From the NCBI RefSeq assembly GCF_000466425.1, contig NZ_KE992155.1, positions 111,816-168,776 of the forward strand: 56,961 nucleotides of DNA, read 5' to 3'. Below are positions 16,417 through 25,382 of the stretch, piece after piece. The translations under genes were made by a program, and so were the position numbers. Below the pieces are notes generated by a model. It saw only the letters and a list, made by a program, of their open reading frames with translations. It had not been told where the DNA came from and did not search any database. Position 1 is the first letter of the stretch; each line of letters begins with the position of its first letter. This stretch comes from Capnocytophaga sp. oral taxon 863 str. F0517. Its GTDB lineage: Bacteria > Bacteroidota > Bacteroidia > Flavobacteriales > Flavobacteriaceae.

Positions 16417-18270
16417 TTAGAAAGGAAATAATAGTGGTAAAAATAAAATCATTACAATTCCCATGAGTATCTGTAAGGGAAGCCCCACTTTTACATAATC
16501 CATAAAAGTATAGCGTCCGGCCGACATCACCAAGGCATTGGGAGGTGTAGAAAAGGGAGAGGCAAAGCACATACTGGCACCTACTGATACGGCAATGAGT
16601 AGCGGCAAAGGATTGATCCCCATACTGGTAGCTGCACTCATAGCAATAGGGGCAATTAGGATGGCTGTAGCCGTATTGCTAATAAACATGGTAAGTAGCG
16701 AAGTGGTAAAGTAGATACTTGCTAAAAGGATATAAGGGCTATAGCCTCCCAATTTTCCTACAAGCATTTGAGACACCCATGCCGAAGCCCCTGTTTTTTC
16801 TAAGGCTAAGGCCATAGGGAGCATAGCGGCAATCAAGACGACACTTTCCCAGTTGATGGTCTTGTAGGCGGCCTCTACGTTGGGAAGTGCTCCAGAGAAG
16901 ACCATCAGTAGGGAGGCAACCAATACAGCTGTTACTGGTTGTATAGGGATAAAATCAAACATCATGCTCATGACCATAAGCAACATAATGATTCCTGCTA
17001 TGGGAGCCTTATGAGTTAGGGTTACCTTGGAGGCTTCCTTGAGAGGTTGTCCCAGTACAATCAGGTGTCTATGTTGGTCATTGAGTCGGGCAATATCCTT
17101 CCAAGAGCCCTGTACTAAGAGGATATCCCCCGAATGGATACGTTGGTCTTTTAAGTTCTTAAGGATATAGCTCTCATTGCGTTGCATACCCAGAATATTG
17201 AGGGAGAATTGCTCTCTGAATTTTGATTTCTTGATAGGTAGATTCACCAGGCGTGAGGTAGAGGTAATCAGTACCTCGGCAATTCCATGCTTTTGAGAGT
17301 TCATCAGCTCCTCTTGAGAGGTAAACTTGTCTTCTATCAGGCTCAAGGACTTCTCCCAGGCCATGGCCTCTATTTTGCGAATATCCCCCTGAACAAAAAG
17401 GATATCTCCTTCGTTGAGAACCGTACCAGCTTGTGCCAATTCACGATTGGGATTTTGGAAAATAGAGCTATTGAGGCTGGGTTTGCGTAGGATTTCGGTG
17501 ACATTGACCTCATATTTGTCGGCTATATGGCTCTCCAAAAGTGTTTTTCCTACAAAAGGGGCATTTTTCCCAATCATCACCAAGTGGATATCCTTGGAGA
17601 GTTGGTATTCGTCCATAAGGTCAGAAAGGGATTTGCCATCCTTCTTGCTTTCCTTGTGTGGGTCTGTCTTGTTCAGAAAGCGCTTGCTTACAGGAATAAG
17701 GTATAACAGCCCTACCGCAAGGGCAACTAATCCTACAGGGGTAAAGGAGAAGAAGGTCAGGGAAGGGAAACCATGCTTAATTAGCTCTTCATTGATGATT
17801 AGATTGGGCGGTGTCCCAATAAGGGTCATCATCCCCCCTAAGCTACTGGCAAAAGCCAGCGGCATGAGTAGGCGAGAGGAGTTGATATTGGCACTCATAG
17901 CCATACTTACTACAACGGGAAGCATCAGGGCAACCGTCCCTGTATTACTCACAAAGGCACCGATGAAGGAGGTGGCCAAGATGACCAGAACGAAGAGCTT
18001 CAGCTCACTCTTGCCAGCGAGCTTGAGCAGTTTGTTGCTAATCATTTTGGCCAGTCCTGTTTGGAAGATAGCCCCTCCCACTACGAAAAGCCCTATCATC
18101 ATCACCACCACCGAATTGGAGAAGCCTGATAAGGCTTCCTCAGGCGATAAGATACCAAAGAGGACTAATAGGAGTAGGGAGGAAAGTGCTACCAAGTCCG
18201 AACGGATTTTCCCTGCCATAAAGAAAGCAGAGGCAATCACTAAGATAGCCAAGGTAATATACATATTCAT
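16417..18270 (-). CDS. SLC13-family anion permease with two RCK_C domains
   Basis: This inner-membrane transporter (617 residues from ATG 18270; a TTG lies two codons earlier) belongs to the SLC13/DASS superfamily. Blocks of hydrophobic helices lie at about residues 1-195 and 400-617, with the conserved SNTGTVALMLP and SNTATAILIAP hairpin motifs. Two TrkA-C (RCK_C) domains are inserted between them at about 210-295 and 305-385. Substrates in the family include sulfate and dicarboxylates; the sequence alone does not decide. The RCK_C pair suggests regulation by a bound ligand. It follows glmM by 15 bases and probably shares its transcript. Confidence 0.88.
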   Translation of the reverse strand: MNMYITLAILVIASAFFMAGKIRSDLVALSSLLLLVLFGILSPEEALSGFSNSVVVMMIGLFVVGGAIFQTGLAKMISNKLLKLAGKSELKLFVLVILATSFIGAFVSNTGTVALMLPVVVSMAMSANINSSRLLMPLAFASSLGGMMTLIGTPPNLIINEELIKHGFPSLTFFSFTPVGLVALAVGLLYLIPVSKRFLNKTDPHKESKKDGKSLSDLMDEYQLSKDIHLVMIGKNAPFVGKTLLESHIADKYEVNVTEILRKPSLNSSIFQNPNRELAQAGTVLNEGDILFVQGDIRKIEAMAWEKSLSLIEDKFTSQEELMNSQKHGIAEVLITSTSRLVNLPIKKSKFREQFSLNILGMQRNESYILKNLKDQRIHSGDILLVQGSWKDIARLNDQHRHLIVLGQPLKEASKVTLTHKAPIAGIIMLLMVMSMMFDFIPIQPVTAVLVASLLMVFSGALPNVEAAYKTINWESVVLIAAMLPMALALEKTGASAWVSQMLVGKLGGYSPYILLASIYFTTSLLTMFISNTATAILIAPIAMSAATSMGINPLPLLIAVSVGASMCFASPFSTPPNALVMSAGRYTFMDYVKVGLPLQILMGIVMILFLPLLFPF

Positions 18271-18285
18271 AAGCAAGGGATTGGG

Positions 18286-19668
18286 TTAGATAAGAGCCTG
18301 CATCTCCTGAATAAAGCGTTGGGCTAAGGCATCGGCTTCTTTCTGACTTTTTGCCTCGGTATAGATACGGATAATGGGTTCTGTATTGGATTTTCTAAGG
18401 TGTACCCAGCTATCGGCAAAGTCTATTTTAAGGCCATCAATAGTGGTGGTCTGTTCATGAGCGTATTTCTGTTCCATGGCCCTGAGGATTTGGTCAGGAT
18501 TGATCTGTTCTGTGAGTTGTATTTTGTTCTTACTCATAAAGTAAGCAGGATAGCTCTCACGGAGTTGTTGTACGCTGCCGCCTCTCTCAGCCAAAAGGGA
18601 TAGGAATAAGGCAACCCCTACCAAGGCATCACGTCCATAGTGTAGCTCAGGGTAGATAATCCCCCCATTGCCTTCACCACCGATGATAGCTTCTACGCGC
18701 TTCATCTCAGTCACGACATTCACTTCCCCTACTGCTGCCGCTGAATAGCTAACGCCATGCTTTTGGGCAATATCGCGCAAGGCACGGGAGGAAGAAAGAT
18801 TGGAGACTACATTGCCTTTGGCTTTGCTCAGTACATAATCCGCACAAGCTACCAAGGTATATTCCTCGCCGAACATCTCTCCTTGGTCGGTAATAAAGGC
18901 CAAGCGGTCTACATCAGGATCCACAACGATACCGAAATCTGCTTTTTCTTCTACCACTCTTTTGCAAATATCCCCCAAGTGTTCCTTTAGAGGTTCGGGG
19001 TTGTGAGGGAAGTGTCCATTAGGTTCACAATAGAGCTTGACAACCTCCACGCCCAATCGCTCCAAGAGGCTTGGAATGGCTATCCCACCGGTGGAATTGA
19101 CTGCATCCACTACTACACGGAATTTCTTTTTCTGGATGGCTTCGGGACTAACTAAAGGGAGGGCAAGTACCTTTTCTATATGAAGGTCAATATATCGATC
19201 ATCATGCGTTAGTTTGCCTAAGTGATCTACTGAGGCAAAGGAAAAATCATTCTCTTGAGCAATTTTCAAAATAGCCTTGCCATCTTGGTCAGAGACAAAC
19301 TCTCCTTTGTCATTAAGGAGTTTTAGGGCATTCCACTCCTTAGGATTATGGCTAGCAGTGAGGATAATGCCTCCATCGGCCTTTTCCAAAGGGACGGCTA
19401 CTTCCACGGTAGGGGTGGTACTAAGGCCTATATTGACCACATCAATTCCCAAGCCAATAAGGGTGTACTGTACTAAATTTTGGATCATCTCACCAGAGAT
19501 ACGTGCATCTCGCCCGATGACTACCTTGACATGTTCTTTGCCTGATTGTCCTTTGAGCCAAGAGCCGTAAGCAGCGGCAAACTTGACTGCATCAATAGGG
19601 GTAAGGTTATCATCTACCTTGCCTCCTATGGTACCGCGAATACCTGAAATAGATTTGATTAATGACAT
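18286..19668 (-). CDS. glmM: Phosphoglucosamine mutase-type phosphohexomutase
   Basis: This 460-residue alpha-D-phosphohexomutase most likely converts glucosamine 6-phosphate to glucosamine 1-phosphate for peptidoglycan and LPS precursors. The phosphoserine loop is TASHNP with Ser106, the metal loop is DPDVDR, the sugar-binding loop GGEGNGG and the phosphate-binding loop RKSNTEPIIRIY. Length and motif spelling fit the Bacteroidota GlmM-like group; a phosphomanno- or phosphoglucomutase activity cannot be excluded. It begins six bases after the unknown membrane protein upstream and is followed by the SLC13 gene. Confidence 0.9.
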   Translation of the reverse strand: MSLIKSISGIRGTIGGKVDDNLTPIDAVKFAAAYGSWLKGQSGKEHVKVVIGRDARISGEMIQNLVQYTLIGLGIDVVNIGLSTTPTVEVAVPLEKADGGIILTASHNPKEWNALKLLNDKGEFVSDQDGKAILKIAQENDFSFASVDHLGKLTHDDRYIDLHIEKVLALPLVSPEAIQKKKFRVVVDAVNSTGGIAIPSLLERLGVEVVKLYCEPNGHFPHNPEPLKEHLGDICKRVVEEKADFGIVVDPDVDRLAFITDQGEMFGEEYTLVACADYVLSKAKGNVVSNLSSSRALRDIAQKHGVSYSAAAVGEVNVVTEMKRVEAIIGGEGNGGIIYPELHYGRDALVGVALFLSLLAERGGSVQQLRESYPAYFMSKNKIQLTEQINPDQILRAMEQKYAHEQTTTIDGLKIDFADSWVHLRKSNTEPIIRIYTEAKSQKEADALAQRFIQEMQALI

Positions 19669-19674
19669 ATATCT

Positions 19675-20760
19675 TTAAATTTTATTTTTTTCATGTTTAT
19701 AGTAAAGAAAAGTGAATATCCCATAGAACATAAGAAAAATAGGATAAGTGAATACTATTAAGAAAATATATCCGTGTAACGATCTTTTTCCTAAGACCCA
19801 ATCAATAAAAGGATAAGCCCCTAAGAAACCTACATAAAAAAGCAGTGGTACTAAAAAGGCACCTAACCATAAGCCCCATTTGCTTTTTCTTCTAATAGTA
19901 TAGAGGTGTAGCCCTGCGGCAACTAAAAAGAAAAGAACCCCAATTCCAAAAGGGTCTATGGTAAGGAGGAGGCGACCTATCCAAGAAGGCTTGGGAGTAA
20001 ATCGCCAATAGCAATCACCAGAGGTGCGAATATCCTTGATTTTTCCTTGAAAAAGTTGGTTATTTACTGTATATTCATCTTCTTCCATAGAGGATTGCTT
20101 GAATTCTAATTCCTTGGGGAAGTGAATTTCAACTTCTATCTCAGGGAAAGTTTTCCAAAATTTGGAAGGATATAAGCTGTATTCGAAGATATAAGGGGGC
20201 AGAAACCCATAACGGAAAGTAGTAGGGAAAGCACTATAGCTAACCTCTATCACATTTTCTCCTGCCTTAAGAGGAGCTGTAAAGTAAATGAGCTGAGAGG
20301 GAATGACCTCAAGCTCTTCTTCTCCATCATAGGAAACATAGTACTTGGTATAGGTATGGTATTCAGTGGGGACATTAGTATATTGCAGGGTATCGGTAAT
20401 TTCCTTTTGTCTTAGAAAAGGATAGTCCTGTTCCTGGTCAATGGGGCTTGTAGGAATGGCTTGTCCATTTACAAAAACCTGCTGGTCATTTAGATAGTTA
20501 GAAGCCATAAAGAGCAGCGGTATAGATTGTTCTTTAGCAGAGGAGATATGATATTTTGCCCTAAAGCGGATGATATAATCATTAAAGGAATCCTTATTAT
20601 CTTTGATGATTTCAGCAAAAATCTTCTCATGGGTTACGCTGCAAGCATCGGTAAGAATAAGACAAGAATGAGAAGTCCCTCTCATAGTTGGCTCTGCCAT
20701 ATTAGCCCTACTTGCCCAAGAGCAAGCAAATAACAGCAGCAAAAGAAGAGGTCTGTTCAT
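19675..20760 (-). CDS. Exported/membrane protein of unknown function
   Basis: I place the start at ATG 20760 (361 residues), because the protein then opens with a clean signal peptide (MNRPLLLLLLFACSWASRA); the longer frame adds 23 residues upstream. A beta-rich extracytoplasmic part of about 250 residues follows, with many Tyr and acidic residues. Three or four membrane helices lie at about residues 270-350, with basic loops and a KHEKNKI end. I do not recognise the family. It precedes glmM by six bases and so probably heads an operon with glmM and the SLC13 gene. A -7-like TATATTTG lies on the minus strand at 20789-20796. Confidence 0.75.
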   Translation of the reverse strand: MNRPLLLLLLFACSWASRANMAEPTMRGTSHSCLILTDACSVTHEKIFAEIIKDNKDSFNDYIIRFRAKYHISSAKEQSIPLLFMASNYLNDQQVFVNGQAIPTSPIDQEQDYPFLRQKEITDTLQYTNVPTEYHTYTKYYVSYDGEEELEVIPSQLIYFTAPLKAGENVIEVSYSAFPTTFRYGFLPPYIFEYSLYPSKFWKTFPEIEVEIHFPKELEFKQSSMEEDEYTVNNQLFQGKIKDIRTSGDCYWRFTPKPSWIGRLLLTIDPFGIGVLFFLVAAGLHLYTIRRKSKWGLWLGAFLVPLLFYVGFLGAYPFIDWVLGKRSLHGYIFLIVFTYPIFLMFYGIFTFLYYKHEKNKI

Positions 20761-20876
20761 TATAAGTGGAATATTTCTTATCAAGGGACAAATATACAAA
20801 AAAGATATAAATAATTGACTAATAATCAAGGAAGAATTTTTTCAAGAAAAAGTTTCGTTTATCCTAAATTATTTCG

Positions 20877-20884
20877 TACATTTG
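20877..20884 (+). promoter_or_regulatory. Putative -7 element of the CopD-like gene
   Basis: TACATTTG, with a degenerate TTTC about 20 bases upstream. It lies 36 bases before the ATG at 20921. Confidence 0.5.
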
Positions 20885-20920
20885 CTCTTCTATTAAGAAC
20901 AAATAGTAATAAGCTGTTAT

Positions 20921-21382
20921 ATGGACAAACATCATATACTACTCATCATTCACCTGATCAGTGCAACTGTTTGGGTAGGAGGGCATTTGGTCTTGCTCTT
21001 GGGCTTTTTGCCTAAGGCGCTTAAGCATAAGAATTTTGATTTTATCTCTCGTTTTGAGAAGACTTATGAACCTATAGGGATGCCTTCATTGCTCCTTCTG
21101 GTCATTACAGGGATTTTGATGGCCTATGACCTCAATGCACCACTGTCTTCGTGGTTTTCCTTTGCCTCAGGAGTGGAGACGGTGGTGTCATTGAAAATCA
21201 TTGGGCTACTCACTACCATTTGCTTTGCCATCAGTGCCCAAACAAGGGTGCTCCCCAAGCTCGCCAAGGGGCAAATTCAAAAGCTCCCTGAGATGGCGAT
21301 ACATATCCTATGTGTAACCTTGATTGCGGTCACCTTACTTATCTTGGGCAGTACTATTCGCAATGGTGGTTTCTTATTCTAA
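20921..21382 (+). CDS. CopD-like four-helix membrane protein
   Basis: This 153-residue protein has four predicted membrane helices. The first begins IIHLISATVWVGGHLVLLLGF, the histidine-bearing helix start shared by CopD-family and HemJ-like proteins; the second has PSLLLLVITGILMAYDL. CopD members are linked to copper handling and HemJ to protoporphyrinogen oxidation; the short length and context do not favour either. Histidines in helices 1 and 4 could bind a metal or heme, which is inference. The xer gene follows six bases after the stop, so the two are probably cotranscribed. Confidence 0.7.
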   Translation: MDKHHILLIIHLISATVWVGGHLVLLLGFLPKALKHKNFDFISRFEKTYEPIGMPSLLLLVITGILMAYDLNAPLSSWFSFASGVETVVSLKIIGLLTTICFAISAQTRVLPKLAKGQIQKLPEMAIHILCVTLIAVTLLILGSTIRNGGFLF

Positions 21383-21388
21383 AGTGAA

Positions 21389-22270
21389 ATGGAAACATTC
21401 AAGAATTACTTATCTTTGGAGAAGAAGTATTCCCTACATACTGTAACGGCTTACCTTGCAGATGTGGAGGAATTTGCCACTTACCTAAAAGAGAAAGATG
21501 CCACGATGGAACTCTCTCAGGTGAATTATCCTTTGATTCGTTCATGGATCATCCATTTGGTAGAAAGTGGGATAACCAATAGAACTATCAATCGGAAGAT
21601 AGCCTCTCTGAAGGCCTATTATGCTTTTTTAGTACGTACTTTGAAGATTAGTAGTAGTCCATTTCTGCAACATATTCCACTGAAAACACAGAAAAAAATC
21701 TCTATTCCCTTCTCTGAGAAGGAAATAGAGGCTGTACTCTCTCAAGTGGAGCAAGGGGAAGCCTATCCTCAAGTAAGAAATAGAACCATAATAGAACTAT
21801 TCTATGCTACAGGAATGCGTCGGGCAGAGCTTATAGAGCTGAAAATAAGTGACATAGACTTCTCTCAACAAACAATAAAAGTACTGGGAAAGCGCAGTAA
21901 GGAGCGTATAATACCCTTAATTCCTTCAGTGATAGAAAGCCTACAGAGCTATTTATTCTCACGTAAGTCTTTAGAAACCAATGAAATATATTTATTTCTC
22001 ACGGATACAGGAAAAAAAATGTATCCAAAACTTGTGTATAATATAATAAATTCGTATTTTAGCAGTGCCACAACAAAGCAGAAGAAAAGCCCGCATGTAC
22101 TGCGACATTCCTTTGCTACACACCTTTTGGACAATGGGGCAGACCTTAATGCTGTAAAAGAGCTATTAGGCCATGCAGGGCTGGCAGCCACTCAGGTATA
22201 TACGCATAGCAGTATAGCTGAGCTCAAGAATCAATACCAAAATGCGCATCCGAGGATGACAAAAAAATAG
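21389..22270 (+). CDS. xerC: Tyrosine recombinase XerC/XerD
   Basis: This 293-residue tyrosine recombinase resolves chromosome dimers at dif sites. It has a SAM-like core-binding N domain (about residues 1-85). The catalytic domain has Arg144 in ATGMRRAEL, Lys168 in GKRSKER, His236 and Arg239 in PHVLRHSFATHLL, His262 in LLGHAGL and Tyr271 in TQVYTHSS. All six catalytic positions are present. Size and neighbours (hpf downstream, no excision gene or repeats) point to the housekeeping Xer rather than a mobile integrase. The C versus D assignment is uncertain. Confidence 0.92.
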   Translation: METFKNYLSLEKKYSLHTVTAYLADVEEFATYLKEKDATMELSQVNYPLIRSWIIHLVESGITNRTINRKIASLKAYYAFLVRTLKISSSPFLQHIPLKTQKKISIPFSEKEIEAVLSQVEQGEAYPQVRNRTIIELFYATGMRRAELIELKISDIDFSQQTIKVLGKRSKERIIPLIPSVIESLQSYLFSRKSLETNEIYLFLTDTGKKMYPKLVYNIINSYFSSATTKQKKSPHVLRHSFATHLLDNGADLNAVKELLGHAGLAATQVYTHSSIAELKNQYQNAHPRMTKK

Positions 22271-22294
22271 TACTAATTTTAAATTTTTCAGATT

Positions 22295-22585
22295 ATGAAA
22301 GTAAATTTGCACAATGTCGGTTTTACAGTAGACCAAAAGTTGGTAGACTTCATTCAGAAAAAAATGGACAAATTGGATCTTTTCTATGATAAGATCATAG
22401 ATGCTGATGTCTATTTAAAGTTAGATAATACCACTGCCAAAGAGAATAAAATAGTGGAGATAAAGGTAAATGTACCCGGAGATAGCTTCGTGGTAAAAAA
22501 ACAATTCAAGAGCTTCGAAGAAGGGGTTGATGCTTGTGATAACCCTATTGAGAGATTCTTGAAAAAATACAAAGAAACTCGCTAA
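22295..22585 (+). CDS. hpf: Ribosome hibernation promoting factor (short HPF)
   Basis: This 96-residue protein has the beta-alpha-beta-beta-beta-alpha fold of HPF/RaiA: VNLHNVGFTVDQKLVDFIQKKMDKL, then DVYLKLDN and VEIKVNVPGDSFVVKKQFKSFEEGVD. It binds the small ribosomal subunit and inactivates ribosomes in stationary phase. The long-form C-terminal dimerisation domain is missing, so this is the short type. It lies 24 bases after xer, an arrangement common in Bacteroidota, and is followed by a tiny membrane peptide gene. Confidence 0.9.
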   Translation: MKVNLHNVGFTVDQKLVDFIQKKMDKLDLFYDKIIDADVYLKLDNTTAKENKIVEIKVNVPGDSFVVKKQFKSFEEGVDACDNPIERFLKKYKETR

Positions 22586-22595
22586 ATCTATTGTT

Positions 22596-22688
22596 ATGAC
22601 TGAGAAAAACAAGAAACAGTTCCTAATGGGGCTTCAATGGGGCGCACTTACAGGGATAGTGATTGCCTTGATACTTATACTTACCTAA
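22596..22688 (+). CDS. 30-residue membrane peptide
   Basis: A small open frame starts 10 bases after the hpf stop. It encodes a polar, basic head (MTEKNKKQFLMG) followed by one hydrophobic helix (LQWGALTGIVIALILILT) and stops at once. The layout is that of a genuine single-pass small membrane protein, with positive residues inside. It is followed by a 17-base-arm hairpin that probably ends the transcript. I do not know a family for it. Confidence 0.55.
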   Translation: MTEKNKKQFLMGLQWGALTGIVIALILILT

Positions 22689-22698
22689 AAGGAGTTTA

Positions 22699-22738
22699 GA
22701 TAATGAATTTCACATATTCTCATGTGAAGTTCATTATC
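22699..22738 (+). terminator. Hairpin after hpf and the small membrane peptide
   Basis: Arms 22699-22715 and 22722-22738 pair over 17 positions with a single G-U, around a six-base loop. No T run follows, so it may be a processing or protective 3' hairpin rather than a classical terminator. Confidence 0.6.
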
Positions 22739-22820
22739 GCTCTATATACCTGACTTCTTTCCTATAGAATTACAGACAGAATATACAGTCATATTTGAAA
22801 TTAAATAAAATCTATACATT

Positions 22821-23417
22821 ATGAATAGCGTATTGATACTTATAGATATTCAGAATGATTTTATTACAGGAGAACTTCCTGTTCCTGATGGTAGGTCTAT
22901 CATAGAGCCTGTCAATCAACTCATTCCACAGTTTTCTCATGTGATCGCTACCCAAGATTGGCATCCAGGAAATCATTTTAGCTTCTTTACACTTCATGCG
23001 GGTAAGAAGGCTTTTGAATCTATCACTAAGGATGATTACCAGCAAACTCTTTGGCCTCCCCATTGTGTACAGGGGAGCGAAGGCGCAAATTTTTTCCCAG
23101 AGCTACATACAAAGGCCATAAATGCTATTTTCCGAAAAGGAACGAATCCTGATATAGATAGCTATAGTGCTTTTTTTGATAATCAAAAACTCAAGGAAAC
23201 AGGCCTCGATGGTTATCTAAAGGGCTTGCACTTGGACGAGCTCCATTTTGCTGGTTTGGCAGCAGATTATTGTGTCTATTACTCGATGATAGATGCGCTT
23301 AACTTAGGCTATAAGGTCTTTTTACATGAACACTGTACCCGTGCCATCAGCAAAGATCAGTTTGAAAATCAAAAAAAGGAACTTATAACCTATCCTAATT
23401 TTACTTTACTCCCATAG
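22821..23417 (+). CDS. pncA: Nicotinamidase
   Basis: This 198-residue isochorismatase-fold hydrolase deamidates nicotinamide to nicotinate for NAD salvage. The catalytic triad is visible: Asp9 in LIDIQNDF, Lys106 in FRKGTNPDIDSYSAF and Cys151 in GLAADYCVYYSMIDA. Metal-binding residues Asp46, His48 and His52 are in TQDWHPGNH. The RKGTNPDIDSYSAF segment is specific to PncA among isochorismatase relatives. The next gene begins three bases after its stop with a TTG codon. Confidence 0.95.
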   Translation: MNSVLILIDIQNDFITGELPVPDGRSIIEPVNQLIPQFSHVIATQDWHPGNHFSFFTLHAGKKAFESITKDDYQQTLWPPHCVQGSEGANFFPELHTKAINAIFRKGTNPDIDSYSAFFDNQKLKETGLDGYLKGLHLDELHFAGLAADYCVYYSMIDALNLGYKVFLHEHCTRAISKDQFENQKKELITYPNFTLLP

Positions 23418-23419
23418 AT

Positions 23420-24277
23420 TTGAAAGAACAGCCTATACGATTTGGAATTATTATCCCTGCCCATAATGAGGGAGCTGTCTTGGCACAGACCTTAGATTCT
23501 CTTCTAGGACAAACGCTCCCTGCTTATAGAATTGTGGTGGTAGATGACAATTCTACCGATTCTACTGCCGAAATATTGGCTACTTATTGCCAAAGATATC
23601 CATCTGTTCGAACCCTTTACCGTAGTTCCAGTGAGCAACGCCTTCCAGGTGCTAAGATCGTACAAGCCTTTAATGCTGGTTTGGAGTTCTTGGAAGAGGT
23701 AGATATTATCTGTAAGTTCGATGCAGACCTCATTTTCCCTCCTCAATACTTAGAAACCTTGCAAACTCACTATCTTCAAAATCTTCATTTGGGGATGTGT
23801 GGAGGGGTTTGTAGTATAGAAAAAGAAGGAAAATGGATCAAGGAGAACTTAACCAATAAAAATCATCTTCGTGGAGCGCTGAAGAGTTATCGAAAAGAAT
23901 GTTTTGAGGCTATCGGCGGGCTTCGAGAAGCCATGGGATGGGATACCTTGGATGAGCTATTGGCTCAATATCACGGATGGGAGTTGTTGGTTATAGAGGA
24001 CTTGGTAGTGAAGCACTTACGCCCTACGGCAAGCCGCTACAATGCCCAAGCTCTGTATATGCAAGGAGGAATGTTCTACCGATTGCGCTATGGTGGGCTG
24101 CTTTCCCTTTTAGCAAGTGCTAAGCTGGCTTACCGTAAGAAAAGCTTGCGCTTGTTTTGGGATTATATGAAGGGATACCTTAAGGCCAAAAAGGAAAAAC
24201 AACCCTTTCTGGTAACCCCAGAAGAGGGTAAATGGATACGAGATTATCGCTGGAGACATATCAAGCAAAAATTCTAA
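23420..24277 (+). CDS. Glycosyltransferase family 2, TTG start
   Basis: This 285-residue GT-A type glycosyltransferase has the nucleotide-sugar fold at its N terminus: FGIIIPAHNEG, then VVVDDNSTDSTAEIL and a FDADL (DxD-like) motif near residue 98. The rest contains the acceptor region (RKECFEAIGGLREAMGWDTLDE) and a basic C-terminal tail. The frame has a stop at 23396 and no ATG before the conserved core, so TTG at 23420 is the likely start, three bases after the pncA stop. Sugar donor and acceptor are not known. It has no membrane helices. Confidence 0.82.
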   Translation: MKEQPIRFGIIIPAHNEGAVLAQTLDSLLGQTLPAYRIVVVDDNSTDSTAEILATYCQRYPSVRTLYRSSSEQRLPGAKIVQAFNAGLEFLEEVDIICKFDADLIFPPQYLETLQTHYLQNLHLGMCGGVCSIEKEGKWIKENLTNKNHLRGALKSYRKECFEAIGGLREAMGWDTLDELLAQYHGWELLVIEDLVVKHLRPTASRYNAQALYMQGGMFYRLRYGGLLSLLASAKLAYRKKSLRLFWDYMKGYLKAKKEKQPFLVTPEEGKWIRDYRWRHIKQKF

Positions 24278-24293
24278 ATTGTTGATAAGAAAA

Positions 24294-24325
24294 TTTGTTG
24301 TATAGTATTTTTTTCCTTACCTTTG
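24294..24325 (+). promoter_or_regulatory. Promoter of dapB
   Basis: TTTG (24294-24297), 20 bases, then TACCTTTG (24318-24325), giving a leader of about 35 bases before the dapB ATG. Confidence 0.75.
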
Positions 24326-24365
24326 CCCTGTTTTCAATAAAAAACAAATTAACATCTTACAAAGA

Positions 24366-25073
24366 ATGAAGATAGCCCTATTAGGTTATGGGAAAATGGG
24401 TAAAACCATCGAACGTATTGCCTTGGAAAGAGGTCATGAAATAGCCCTAAAGGTAGATGCCCCAGGGGATTATGATCTCTCACAAGTACAAGTAGCAATA
24501 GAGTTCAGTACCCCTCAGAGTGCCTTTGCCAATATCACAAAGGCGCTATCCTTGGGAGTACCTACCATAGCAGGTACCACAGGTTGGCTTGAGAAATATC
24601 CAGAGGCCGTCGCCTTGTGCAAGGCACATAATACGGCTTTCCTATACGCCTCCAATTTTAGTATAGGAGTGAATATCTTCTTTGAGCTGAACAAGACCTT
24701 GGCACAACTGATGCAACGGCATCCTGAATATGCTATTTCCATAGAAGAAATACATCATACTCAGAAGCTCGATGCCCCCAGTGGAACCGCCATTACCTTA
24801 GCTCAAGAGATTATCGAGCAGACAGATAAGGTAGGTTGGGAGTTGGGTGAAACTACTGAAGATAAAATCCCTATTACGGCCAAGCGTATAGAAAATGTAC
24901 CAGGTACTCATACTGTTACCTATAAAAGTGTGGTAGATACACTTGAAATCAAGCATACCGCACATAGCAGAGATGGATTCGCTTTGGGAGCAGTATTGGC
25001 CGCCGAATGGATTATAGGTAAAAAAGGAGTCTTCTCAATGAAAGATGTCCTTTTCCAAAAAGGAAATGAATAA
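24366..25073 (+). CDS. dapB: 4-hydroxy-tetrahydrodipicolinate reductase
   Basis: This 235-residue enzyme reduces 4-hydroxy-tetrahydrodipicolinate in lysine and diaminopimelate synthesis. The nucleotide-binding GYGKMGKTIE lies at residues 7-16, and IAGTTGW is the second cofactor contact. The catalytic motif EIHHTQKLDAPSGTA has the proton-donor histidine and lysine. Length is in the short range usual for Bacteroidota DapB. It starts a transcript with the 87-residue gene downstream. Confidence 0.95.
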   Translation: MKIALLGYGKMGKTIERIALERGHEIALKVDAPGDYDLSQVQVAIEFSTPQSAFANITKALSLGVPTIAGTTGWLEKYPEAVALCKAHNTAFLYASNFSIGVNIFFELNKTLAQLMQRHPEYAISIEEIHHTQKLDAPSGTAITLAQEIIEQTDKVGWELGETTEDKIPITAKRIENVPGTHTVTYKSVVDTLEIKHTAHSRDGFALGAVLAAEWIIGKKGVFSMKDVLFQKGNE

Positions 25074-25096
25074 ATAATCTTGTAAAAATAAATTTT

Positions 25097-25360
25097 ATGG
25101 CAAGCGTAAGACGTTTAAAAAAGAATGTAGCTTCTGTATTGGGAGAATTGGTAGAAACCCTTATTATTTGGGAATTGGTTACTGATAAAAAAAATGAAGA
25201 ATCAAGAGCAATTGTAGATGAAATCTATCGCACTTATGACAAATATCTTGAACAAATCAACCATCCTACTGAAAATAAAGGAGCTTTCTACAAACAACTT
25301 CTTAAAAATTTTGAAGGAGAAGTAAATACAATTATAGCAAAAATCAATGCTTTAAGCTAA
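25097..25360 (+). CDS. Small conserved-looking helical protein, unknown
   Basis: This 87-residue, highly charged, helical protein follows dapB by 23 bases. It begins with a basic stretch (MASVRRLKKNVASVLGELVE) and contains DEIYRTYDKYLEQIN. It has no signal peptide or membrane segment. I recognise no domain and no catalytic motif. A hairpin with a T run ends the transcript at 25383-25422, so dapB and this gene form a two-gene unit. Confidence 0.7.
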   Translation: MASVRRLKKNVASVLGELVETLIIWELVTDKKNEESRAIVDEIYRTYDKYLEQINHPTENKGAFYKQLLKNFEGEVNTIIAKINALS

Positions 25361-25382
25361 CGAAATTTACCTTTTTGATTCA

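Noticed and set aside
17414-18289. Plus-strand frame of 291 codons opposite the SLC13 gene.
   Set aside because: It is a shadow of a clear membrane transporter frame, rich in Ser and Arg with no family likeness.
21389-22270. Tyrosine recombinase as sign of an integrated element.
   Set aside because: All neighbours are housekeeping genes, no att-like repeats or tRNA are adjacent, and the Xer-hpf order is common in Bacteroidota.
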